A stretch of DNA of 33,723 nucleotides from Candidatus Woesearchaeota archaeon. GTDB lineage: Archaea > Nanobdellota > Nanobdellia > Woesearchaeales > GW2011-AR9. Position numbers and translations under genes: made by a program. Shown here piece by piece: positions 15,208 to 20,995 of the stretch. Position 1 is the stretch's first letter. Every line of letters starts with the position of its first letter. The notes beneath the pieces were generated by a model. It made no database searches. It saw nothing but the letters and a program-made list of their open reading frames with translations, and had not been told where the DNA came from. The stretch lies in NCBI GenBank assembly GCA_018670095.1, contig JABHRR010000012.1, forward strand, positions 1 to 33,723, given 5' to 3'.

Positions 15208-16395
15208 TCACTTACATCTCCGTAAAATATTACAAATATCTTTGACTTGTTCATCATTACCAACCGTTATTCGTGCATATCCTCTATCTTTTGTTCCTTC
15301 GTATGGATTTTGGTTAGATACTTTAACACCTAAAGAAGTTAAAGTGTCATTCAAATCTTTACCAACACCATCATTATATTTTGCTAGTAAAATATTGGTA
15401 ACAGAACCTCTAACATAATTTAAATGAGGATTTTCTTCTATAGCGTCTTCCATTAATTTTCTTCGCACGGCCGTTTGATCTCTTACCATTTGCATATGTG
15501 ATTGATCTTCTAAAGCCAAAGGCGCTATAGCAGCCCCAACATTATTCATATCATAAGGCAAAGCCCATTCTTTGAAAACACCACCATCTTTAATGTCATC
15601 AGATACTACCCCATAACCAACTCTTAACCCCGCCATTCCGTAACCCTTAGAAAATGTTCTTAAAACAATTAATTGATTTGCTTTATCTTTAACTAAGTCA
15701 ATAGCAGTGTAAGGTTCATTTAAAGAATCATTGAATTCTCCATATGCTTCATCAACTACTAAAATGCCTCCATTTTTAACAACATGTTCGTGTACGTTGG
15801 CAATAAATTCTAATGAAGCAATTTGTCCACTGGGATTGTTTGGAGTTGAAATCCAGGTTACTTTTGGTTTAAGTTTGTTAATTTTATCAATCAATCTAGT
15901 TTCAACTTTTGTTGTAAATGTATAATTATCTTTTTCATCCCGATCAACAAATAATAATTCTGTTCCTGCTCTTTGATGGGCATCTTTAAATCTAAAAAAT
16001 TCTGGTGCAGTCGCTAAAGATATTTCTCCAGGATTAACAAATACACGCGGAATTGTTTCAATTAAACAATCACTACCGGTTCCAAGAACAATGTTGTCTT
16101 TACTTATATTATAAAACTCTGAGATTGCTTCTTTAAGACCATCTAATTGTTCTTCTGGATAATTAAGAATATCAATTAATGATAATTCTCTAGTTTTATC
16201 TAATGCTGTTGGTGTTGGACCAATGATACTTTCTCCTAAATTTAGATGCAACCAAAATTCATTTACTGAATCACTTATCTCCTCTTGACTAGCAATAGCA
16301 TAACTTTTTGCTTTAGTTTGTAAATAATTATTTGCTATATTACTTAATACATCGTCAACGATATGACGATCACCTTCGTGTGTGTTGTTTTTCAT
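15208..16395 (-). CDS. HisC-like class I/II aminotransferase
   Basis: 395 residues from ATG 16395, chosen because GGAGG precedes it by about 10 nt; a frame upstream to 16431 would run into the tRNA. Fold type I PLP motifs: GTGSDCLIE, WISTPNNPSGQ, LVVDEAYGEF (PLP-binding Asp and Tyr), and RTFSKGYGMAGLRVGYG with the Schiff-base Lys and the substrate-binding Arg. It is closest in layout to histidinol-phosphate aminotransferases, which overlap with aromatic aminotransferases, and no other his gene is present. First gene of the amino acid conversion operon, starting 30 bp from the 3' end of tRNA-Tyr and possibly cotranscribed with it. Confidence 0.85.
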   Translation of the reverse strand: MKNNTHEGDRHIVDDVLSNIANNYLQTKAKSYAIASQEEISDSVNEFWLHLNLGESIIGPTPTALDKTRELSLIDILNYPEEQLDGLKEAISEFYNISKDNIVLGTGSDCLIETIPRVFVNPGEISLATAPEFFRFKDAHQRAGTELLFVDRDEKDNYTFTTKVETRLIDKINKLKPKVTWISTPNNPSGQIASLEFIANVHEHVVKNGGILVVDEAYGEFNDSLNEPYTAIDLVKDKANQLIVLRTFSKGYGMAGLRVGYGVVSDDIKDGGVFKEWALPYDMNNVGAAIAPLALEDQSHMQMVRDQTAVRRKLMEDAIEENPHLNYVRGSVTNILLAKYNDGVGKDLNDTLTSLGVKVSNQNPYEGTKDRGYARITVGNDEQVKDICNILRRCK

Positions 16396-16417
16396 TTGTT
16401 TCTTTCCTCCATTATGA

Positions 16418-16423
16418 ATATAA
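16418..16423 (-). promoter_or_regulatory. Possible TATA box between tRNA-Tyr and the aminotransferase
   Basis: TTATAT read on the minus strand, centred about 25 bp before ATG 16395. If used, the message would be leaderless and exclude the GGAGG. If not, the aminotransferase is read through from the tRNA promoter and uses the GGAGG. Confidence 0.35.
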
Positions 16424-16438
16424 GTCCCCACTCCCGGA

Positions 16439-16480
16439 CTTTCAAATCTTCAGGAAGAGTTGTAGTCTCCCTGAGGGATA
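16439..16480 (-). other. Non-canonical tRNA intron in the T loop (position 59/60)
   Basis: A 42-nt insertion between TTCAAG and T of the T loop. Exon TTCAA (16482-16486) can pair with TTGAA (16441-16445) near the intron's 3' end, and the outer CCCGG/CCGGG T stem is separated from it by a 3-nt AGT bulge, as expected for a bulge-helix-bulge splice site. The exact cut is ambiguous because GT occurs at both borders. Confidence 0.75.
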
Positions 16481-16502
16481 CTTGAACCGGGGATCTCTCG
16501 GT

Positions 16503-16552
16503 CACGGCTGGTCGTTTTTCATTTCCAGTCATACGACGTAATCAAACGACAT
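16503..16552 (-). other. Canonical tRNA intron in the anticodon loop (position 37/38)
   Basis: A 50-nt insertion following CTGTAG. GGCTG (16556-16560) pairs CAGCC (16506-16510), and GTCGTTT (16544-16550) pairs AAACGAC (16511-16517), leaving a bulge over the 5' cut site. This is the arrangement recognised by the archaeal splicing endonuclease. Confidence 0.8.
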
Positions 16553-16648
16553 CTACAGCCGAGCGTTCTAGCCACTGAACTAAGTAGGGATATTGTAACT
16601 TCTACTATCACATTTGAGAACTTCCAGAATAATTTGGAAATTCTTAAT

Positions 16649-16696
16649 CTAATAATAATAGAAGTTATAGCTAACACTAAAGCCAAAACAATTCAT
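16649..16696 (-). CDS. Possible Tyr/Phe-rich leader peptide upstream of tRNA-Tyr
   Basis: ATG 16696 to TAG 16649 encodes 15 residues, MNCFGFSVSYNFYYY: four Tyr and three Phe, with three consecutive Tyr codons before the stop. A minus-strand ATATAAATAT box at 16722-16731 is centred 30 bp before the ATG, the same spacing as real leaderless genes here. Its 3' half lies in the hairpin arm that pairs with sequence just before tRNA-Tyr. AT-rich DNA favours Tyr and Phe codons by chance, so this is tentative. Leader-peptide attenuation is not an established mechanism in archaea. Confidence 0.25.
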   Translation of the reverse strand: MNCFGFSVSYNFYYY

Positions 16697-16770
16697 TTGT
16701 TTTATTTGGTTTTTAGTGTTCATATTTATATCCAATGTGTTTATTTAAATATGGTTTACTATGTTTTTTT

Positions 16771-16783
16771 CGGAAACTTTCCG
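16771..16783. promoter_or_regulatory. Palindromic operator CGGAAACTTTCCG (site 2)
   Basis: Exact reverse complement of site 1 at 7536, hence the same binding site. It lies about 30 bp upstream of the minus-strand TATTTAAATA at 16742-16751, which points toward tRNA-Tyr and the aminotransferase. It is about 104 bp upstream of the plus-strand TATA box of the Lrp gene at 16907. Confidence 0.65.
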
Positions 16784-16876
16784 AGGATAAAACAGTTTAA
16801 TCTATTCAAAGTGATTTTAATAAGGTAAAAGCATTCATATACTTATTGGTAAGATATTCAATTTTATGACGAAAAA

Positions 16877-16884
16877 TTTATAAA
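16877..16884 (+). promoter_or_regulatory. TATA box of the Lrp gene at 16907
   Basis: TTTATAAA centred 26 bp before ATG 16907; leaderless arrangement. Confidence 0.65.
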
Positions 16885-16906
16885 TAGTTGAATAATCTAC
16901 AACTTT

Positions 16907-17356
16907 ATGAAAAACATACAACCAAAACTGATCAAATTATTCAAAGAAGGTTATTGTACACCACAAATTTCTAAAATTGCTAAAAAACTCAAAGAACCGT
17001 CGACAACTATTCATTATAATATCAAAAGATTAGAAAAAGAGAAAGCAATAATTGGATATAAAGCAGTTTTTAATCACAAAAAGATTGAAGAAAGTTTTGG
17101 TTGTTTCGTATTAATCAATTTATCCCCAGATGAATATGGGAACCCAGAAAGTATTGCTCGAGAATTAGGAAAACATCCTGAAATTGAAAGTATTAACATC
17201 ATTACAGGAGATTGGGAAATGATTCTCAAGGTTAGAACAAAAGATCAAGAAGCATATTATGATTTGATTAAAAGAGTAATTTCAAGAAAAGGGGTAACAA
17301 ACATTAAATCATTGACTTCACTAAAAGAGATTAAGAATGAGTCAATTGTATTGTAA
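16907..17356 (+). CDS. Lrp/AsnC-family transcription regulator (classical type)
   Basis: 149 residues. The N-terminal wHTH has ISKIAKKLKEPSTTIHYNIKRLEKEKAIIGYKAVFN (about 20-55). The C-terminal RAM/AsnC ligand domain has FVLINLSPDEYG, HPEIESINIITGDWEMILKVRTKD (the conserved 'tG.yD..l.v' loop, here GDWEM) and YYDLIKRVISRKGVTNIKSL. It differs from the other three single-module Lrp-type proteins here, which share the KREGF C-terminus, so it is a separate subfamily. It has its own TATA box. Its stop directly abuts the remnant of another Lrp gene on the opposite strand. Confidence 0.9.
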   Translation: MKNIQPKLIKLFKEGYCTPQISKIAKKLKEPSTTIHYNIKRLEKEKAIIGYKAVFNHKKIEESFGCFVLINLSPDEYGNPESIARELGKHPEIESINIITGDWEMILKVRTKDQEAYYDLIKRVISRKGVTNIKSLTSLKEIKNESIVL

Positions 17357-17452
17357 TCACCCAACAACAAACCCTTCTCTCTTAACTTCATCAATTAGAT
17401 AATGGATTTGTTTATCTTCTATGTTGTATTGTTCATGCAATTTTTCTAAAAA
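17357..17452 (-). pseudogene. 3' remnant of an Lrp-type regulator gene
   Basis: Translated on the minus strand, the segment gives 31 residues beginning FLEKLHEQYNIEDK and ending DEVKREGFVVG followed by TGA. This is the C-terminus of the Lrp proteins at 18436 and 22092. Its first 70 bp match 18436-18505 with about 3 differences. No winged helix or start is present upstream: homology stops near 17452, right beside the third palindrome. A truncated duplicate is the simplest reading. Confidence 0.85.
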
Positions 17453-17453
17453 C

Positions 17454-17466
17454 CGGAAACTTTTCG
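17454..17466. promoter_or_regulatory. Near-perfect copy of the palindromic operator (site 3)
   Basis: CGGAAACTTTTCG, one mismatch from site 2. It lies about 29 bp upstream of a TATA-like AATTAAAA (17486-17493), whose predicted start (about 17514) precedes the GGAGGT used by the gene at 17532. The spacing to TATA matches sites 1 and 2. Confidence 0.5.
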
Positions 17467-17531
17467 GGATTACCAACAAAAGCCTAATTAAAAGGGAATA
17501 CCAAAAATATTCTATTGGAGGTTAATATAAA

Positions 17532-17699
17532 ATGAGTAGTAAAAGTAATGGAGTAATGTTAATATTTTTAGGAGTAGGATCGTTTGTTTTACCATTTTTT
17601 GGTTTGCAATTTAAGATACTAACTTTATTTGGCGGTTTTCAATGGGTTATTTCATTAATCTTAGCTGGGTTAGGTTTATTCCTAATGGTAAGAGAATGA
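17532..17699 (+). CDS. Small membrane protein with two transmembrane segments
   Basis: 55 residues, MSSKSNGVMLIFLGVGSFVL at the start, then a short loop and a second hydrophobic helix (WVISLILAGLGLFLMV) ending VRE. GGAGGT at 17517-17522 is 9 nt before the ATG. The stop overlaps the start of the zinc-ribbon gene (ATGA at 17696-17699), so the two are translationally coupled. The family is not recognised; the length and 2TM form suggest a small inner-membrane protein. Confidence 0.75.
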   Translation: MSSKSNGVMLIFLGVGSFVLPFFGLQFKILTLFGGFQWVISLILAGLGLFLMVRE

Positions 17700-17935
17700 T
17701 TCTCTTCGGCACAAAAACCAGACACACTAAAGTAAAAGATGAAGTAATACTATCTAACTCGTGTCCAAAATGTCAGGGAAATTTAGAACTGTATGACGTT
17801 AAAGAATGGTTTACACTTTATTTCATACCTATCTTTCCTTTTAACAAAGTTGATTCATGTTACAAATGCGATAAATGTAAACAAGCATACATGAAAGAAA
17901 TTAAGAGTATGTTTGTAGGTTCACAAAAGAATTAA
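17696..17935 (+). CDS. Zinc-ribbon protein (zinc_ribbon_15-like)
   Basis: 79 residues from ATG 17696; the open frame extends upstream to 17642 but the ATGA overlap with the preceding gene supports this start. The sequence begins MILFGTKTRHTKVKD, then a CPKC knuckle (SCPKCQGNLELY), an aromatic central stretch EWFTLYFIPIFPF, and a second knuckle CYKCDKCKQAY: two Cys pairs for one zinc. This matches the small zinc-ribbon family with the 'lFG...C..C...w..lFfIPlfP...C..C' pattern. Function unknown. It sits between a 2TM protein and a NUDIX hydrolase. Confidence 0.8.
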   Translation: MILFGTKTRHTKVKDEVILSNSCPKCQGNLELYDVKEWFTLYFIPIFPFNKVDSCYKCDKCKQAYMKEIKSMFVGSQKN

Positions 17936-17961
17936 AAAGTAAATTCATTTCGGTAATTAAA

Positions 17962-18435
17962 ATGGCAATAATTGGCAAAGATTATAGAAACACTGCATTA
18001 GCAATTTTTAGAAGAGAAGATGGTAAAATATTAATCGCATTAAATCCAAGAACAAATTCTTTAGACAAAACATTTGTTGATAAAAATACCTATAAATTTC
18101 CTCAAGGAGGAATAGATGGAAATGAAGAGCCTTTAGTAGCATTGAAAAGAGAGATGCATGAAGAATTAGGATTAGAATTAGAAGATGATTGGAATATTAA
18201 ACAATTAGAAAAACATATCAGTTATTGGTTTAGAAATGAAAATAAGCCTGACTTTGAGATAAGATTACATGCGTTTTTAATTAATGTGAAAAATTTAGAT
18301 GAAAAATTATTAAAAGTTGATCCTGAAGAAGTTGCAGAAGTAAAATGGGTTGATCCAAAAGAGGTAGACAATTTAGAATTAGGTATTAGACATCATGCAT
18401 ATTTAACTATTTTAAGACAATTTGAATTAATTTAA
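17962..18435 (+). CDS. NUDIX hydrolase, RppH/Ap4A-hydrolase-like
   Basis: 157 residues. The NUDIX box is complete, G-x5-E-x7-REMHEELGL. The N-terminus (DYRNTALAIFRREDGKILIA) and the strand YKFPQGGIDGNEEP closely resemble the RppH/NudH group ('FPQGGID.gE'), whose members hydrolyse dinucleoside polyphosphates or remove pyrophosphate from RNA 5' ends. Given many leaderless triphosphate-ended mRNAs here, RNA 5'-end processing is possible but unproven. It lies 26 bp after the zinc-ribbon gene and is probably in the same operon. Its stop abuts the convergent Lrp gene with no spacer. Confidence 0.88.
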   Translation: MAIIGKDYRNTALAIFRREDGKILIALNPRTNSLDKTFVDKNTYKFPQGGIDGNEEPLVALKREMHEELGLELEDDWNIKQLEKHISYWFRNENKPDFEIRLHAFLINVKNLDEKLLKVDPEEVAEVKWVDPKEVDNLELGIRHHAYLTILRQFELI

Positions 18436-18873
18436 TCATCCAACAATAAACCCTTCTCTTTTAACTTCATCAATTAGATAATGGATTTGTTTATCTTCTA
18501 TGTTATAATTATCTTCTAATTTCTCCAGGAAATCATCTAACTCTTTGATATTCCTATGTACAGTTTCAATAATAAAATTCCAACCATGATTAACTTTATG
18601 TAAACTATTAATACAAGGGTTGATGTTTAAATGGTGTTTTAATTTTTCTTTGTTTTCTCTATTAACTTTTAGAAAAACTAATGCTTTAGTGTGGAATCCA
18701 AGTTTTGAATAATCTAAAATGATAGTACTTTTTTTAATCACATCTTCATTCAATTCTTTTAATAAATCAAACAAAGTAGAAATTGGGATATTGGTGCGTT
18801 TACTTATGCTGGTGAGTTTCTCTCTGGAATTATTTCTCAGCTCTAGGATTAGCTGAATTTTTTTGGAGTTCAT
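18436..18873 (-). CDS. Lrp/AsnC-like transcription regulator (KREGF subfamily)
   Basis: 145 residues. The winged HTH at residues 1-52 includes LTSISKRTNIPISTLFDLLKEL. The RAM-like domain follows with ILDYSKLGFHTKALVFLKVN, HKVNHGWNFIIETVHRNIKEL, and the subfamily-specific C-terminus HYLIDEVKREGFIVG. It is clearly paralogous to the protein at 22092, to the one at 7053 more distantly, and to the remnant at 17357. It converges with the NUDIX gene without spacer. Confidence 0.87.
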   Translation of the reverse strand: MNSKKIQLILELRNNSREKLTSISKRTNIPISTLFDLLKELNEDVIKKSTIILDYSKLGFHTKALVFLKVNRENKEKLKHHLNINPCINSLHKVNHGWNFIIETVHRNIKELDDFLEKLEDNYNIEDKQIHYLIDEVKREGFIVG

Positions 18874-18928
18874 TTACACCTCATTTAGATAGAAAGGGGT
18901 CAAAAGATATATATCTAACCAATATGTT

Positions 18929-18935
18929 TTTATAT
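18929..18935 (+). promoter_or_regulatory. TATA box of the AbrB-PhoU gene
   Basis: TTTATAT centred 28 bp before ATG 18960; leaderless arrangement. Confidence 0.6.
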
Positions 18936-18959
18936 TAGTACATACCTTATATACTTGTC

Positions 18960-19922
18960 ATGGCTGAATCAAGAAAAATTGTTAAATCCGGAAATACTAG
19001 TTATATTGTATCTTTACCAATCAATTGGATTAGAAAAAATGAGTTAGAAAGTGGGAATCACGTGGAGATAGAAGAATCTGAATTAGGGGATCTTACCATT
19101 TCAGCAAAAAAAAATATAATTGCTCCAAAAAAGGATATTATAACTATAAAAGTTGATGGCAAGGATGATGAAACTATTAATTTTGAATTTTTAGCAGCTT
19201 ACATTAAAGATCCTGCATCCATTATTTTTGAAGGTGAATCAATTGTTTCAAAAACAAATAAATTATTAGATGAAGTTAGATTTTTTATTGGTCTAGATGT
19301 TGTTGAACAGACCACACAAAATATTGTAGTGAAAAACTTTTTTTCATTAGATAAAGAGACATCACCTTCTTTTTTAGTTAAAAGAATGGATATGGTAAAT
19401 AAAGCAAGTTTTGTGATGGTAAATGCTTTTTTTAAGAAAAGTTTTGCAAATGAAGATTTTTTTGAATTACAAAAACTTAATGAACAAAATAAACGTTTGT
19501 TCATATTAGTAAGAAAAAGTAGTATTAAACTTTTTGAATATCCAAACTTAATGAAAAAAATTCAAACAAACCATTTACAAGTTTCCAAAGAAAAAATATT
19601 TGCTAAATCATTTAGACATATTTCTAGAATGTTACTTTCATTAGGAAATACTTTTCTATTTTTAGATCCTTCAAAACAAGGGATCAATATATTACGTGAA
19701 ATCTTTACAAAAACTGAAAGTGATTATAATAGTCTTATTAATGCCATTAATAATCGTTCTCATGAAGACATTTATTTATTTTTGAGAAGGCATTCAAAAC
19801 AAAAAATTGAAATCAACCATTTTCTTAAAACATTAGAAGATCCTTTGATGATTCAGACAATTAATTCACTATTATCAATATATAATGACTTAGAAGATGC
19901 AGCTAGAGAAGCATTAGTTTAA
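18960..19922 (+). CDS. AbrB-PhoU fusion regulator
   Basis: 320 residues. The N-terminal 50 residues form a SpoVT/AbrB swapped-hairpin DNA-binding domain (RKIVKSGNTSYIVSLPINWIRKNELESGN). The rest is helical with PhoU-like repeats, e.g. VKRMDMVNKASFVMVNAFF and SFRHISRMLLSLGNTFLFL, as in the archaeal 'AbrB plus PhoU' proteins often found near phosphate uptake genes. No phosphate transporter is present here. A regulatory role is likely, with an unknown effector. Its stop shares a TTAA with the convergent PLP enzyme gene. Confidence 0.85.
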   Translation: MAESRKIVKSGNTSYIVSLPINWIRKNELESGNHVEIEESELGDLTISAKKNIIAPKKDIITIKVDGKDDETINFEFLAAYIKDPASIIFEGESIVSKTNKLLDEVRFFIGLDVVEQTTQNIVVKNFFSLDKETSPSFLVKRMDMVNKASFVMVNAFFKKSFANEDFFELQKLNEQNKRLFILVRKSSIKLFEYPNLMKKIQTNHLQVSKEKIFAKSFRHISRMLLSLGNTFLFLDPSKQGINILREIFTKTESDYNSLINAINNRSHEDIYLFLRRHSKQKIEINHFLKTLEDPLMIQTINSLLSIYNDLEDAAREALV

Positions 19923-20947
19923 AGTTCTATAGCTTTTGTTTTTCCAGTATTAATAATTAAAATCTTAGATTTTTTTGGAATCTTATCTTTCATTTGTAAA
20001 AGCATGCCTAATCCTGCAATACCAGAAGGTTCACATTTAATATTTTGTTCTTTAGCAATCTTTATTGCTTGTTCTAAGAACTTTTCTTTTAATAAATGAA
20101 CATTTGATCCATGTCCACAAAAACCAGATAACCGATAACATTTCAGCCATTGTTCATCAAAAAGAGTAAAAGGTCGATGAGGGGCATATAATTTATCGGC
20201 TTTACTTCTAGGATCATTTACTGTTGCACCAATAAAACTACAATTTCTCAATACTTTAACATCACCGCTAAAACGGGGATCATGTGACATTGTTGAAATT
20301 TCTCTTTTATTTATGTTTAAAATATTTTCATAAAGATGACCACTACCAAAAGGAATAAAACAGTAATCTGGAGAATGATTAATTATTTCATAACTTAACC
20401 AATCATAATATCTCATTACTGGATCTAAGCCTTCACTTGAAGTAACATCAATGCCTTTTGTATTTTCAGTTAATTCTAAAATGTCTTTCCAACTTAAAGG
20501 TTTTCTGGATAAATCTGTTGAATAAATTTCACACCCTAATGATTCAAGTAATTTGACCACTTTTTCTTTTAAATCCAAGTCTATTAAACATTTTAAAGGA
20601 GGTAATTTATACTTATTTAATACAGTTTGAATTGCAACAGCAGCAGCCCCAGAAGTTATGATTGATAATTGAGGTAATTTATCTTTAATCTGACCATTCT
20701 TCTTAGCTAACAAAATATCTTTATAGGTTACCACCATCTCCCAAGCCATACGGTCTTTATGTGTTCCGGTTGGATTTTTACTTTCGTCTTTTAACCAAAC
20801 ATTATTAAATCCAGGAACATCAATTTTAATAGTTGGAGTAGCAGGAAACTTCGGATTATCCGGAGGAAATTCTGGTTTTGTAGGGTCGTTTTCTGAAGCC
20901 ACTCGAATAGAATAAAGAATTTTTCTTTCTTTTTCGTTTAGAGCCAT
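19919..20947 (-). CDS. PLP-dependent fold type II enzyme, threonine synthase-like (copy 1)
   Basis: 342 residues. Fold type II PLP motifs: DESKNPTGTHKDRMAWE with Schiff-base Lys64 (compare NPTGSFKDR in threonine synthase), ITSGAAAVAIQ (the Ser/Asn-Gly-type substrate loop), IPFGSGHLYEN (phosphate-binding loop), and a C-terminal NTGKTKAI (the Ser/Asn that contacts the PLP ring nitrogen). Substrate is unclear: threonine synthase, threonine/serine dehydratase and cysteine synthase relatives share these motifs. It is a tandem duplicate of the gene at 20996, with well over 80 percent of residues identical by eye. It has its own promoter with TATA inside a palindrome. Confidence 0.82.
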   Translation of the reverse strand: MALNEKERKILYSIRVASENDPTKPEFPPDNPKFPATPTIKIDVPGFNNVWLKDESKNPTGTHKDRMAWEMVVTYKDILLAKKNGQIKDKLPQLSIITSGAAAVAIQTVLNKYKLPPLKCLIDLDLKEKVVKLLESLGCEIYSTDLSRKPLSWKDILELTENTKGIDVTSSEGLDPVMRYYDWLSYEIINHSPDYCFIPFGSGHLYENILNINKREISTMSHDPRFSGDVKVLRNCSFIGATVNDPRSKADKLYAPHRPFTLFDEQWLKCYRLSGFCGHGSNVHLLKEKFLEQAIKIAKEQNIKCEPSGIAGLGMLLQMKDKIPKKSKILIINTGKTKAIEL

Positions 20948-20965
20948 ATTAATTAATTAAAATAA

Positions 20966-20983
20966 TTAGGTATATAAACCTAA
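20966..20983. promoter_or_regulatory. Palindrome around the TATA box of PLP enzyme copy 1
   Basis: TTAGGT-ATATAA-ACCTAA: perfect 6-bp arms bracketing the TATA box (TTTATATA on the minus strand, centred 27 bp before ATG 20947). A protein binding here would block TBP, so repression is the expected mode. A 6-bp-arm palindrome can arise by chance, but its exact centring on TATA is notable. Confidence 0.5.
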
Positions 20984-20995
20984 CGAAAAAATAAA

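Larger units (their letters stand above)
16425..16589 (-). tRNA. tRNA-Tyr (GTA) with two introns
   Basis: After removing two insertions the transcript folds into a perfect 73-nt cloverleaf. Acceptor CCCTACT (16583-16589) pairs AGTGGGG (16426-16432) with one G:T. D stem GTTC/GAAC, anticodon stem CTCGG/CCGAG around loop CTGTAGA (anticodon GTA), 5-nt variable loop AGATC, T stem CCCGG/CCGGG with loop TTCAAGT, discriminator A73; CCA is not encoded. C1:G72 and the short variable loop are archaeal/eukaryotic tRNA-Tyr features. One insertion is at the canonical 37/38 site, the other in the T loop at 59/60. Without removing the T-loop insertion no T arm forms, which explains why a simple scan might miss or mis-end this gene. 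Confidence 0.88.
16590..16906. other. 317-bp intergenic region with nested hairpins, two TATA boxes and an operator
   Basis: There is no convincing long ORF. Contents: an inverted repeat TAACTTCTA/TAGAAGTTA (16596-16604 with 16659-16667) enclosing TTCCA/TGGAA (16622-16626 with 16635-16639); a second hairpin AACACTAAA/TTTAGTGTT (16673-16681 with 16712-16720) containing CCAAA/TTTGG; minus-strand TATA candidates at 16722-16731 and 16742-16751; the palindrome at 16771; and the plus-strand TATA box of the Lrp gene at 16877. It reads like a regulatory leader for the tRNA-Tyr/aminotransferase unit. Confidence 0.55.

Noticed and set aside
16396-16431. Extended start of the aminotransferase at 16431
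   Set aside because: The extension would include the tRNA-Tyr 3' acceptor end and encodes nothing conserved; GGAGG supports ATG 16395.
16439-16480. Rho-independent type terminator (TCCCTCAGGGA and CTTCAGGAAGAG hairpins) after the tRNA
   Set aside because: These hairpins lie inside the T-loop intron once the true 3' half of the tRNA is recognised, and no T tract follows.
16634-16828. 64-residue ORF on the plus strand upstream of the Lrp gene
   Set aside because: It runs through both hairpins and the operator palindrome, has no promoter in register, and its hydrophobic composition is what AT-rich non-coding DNA gives.
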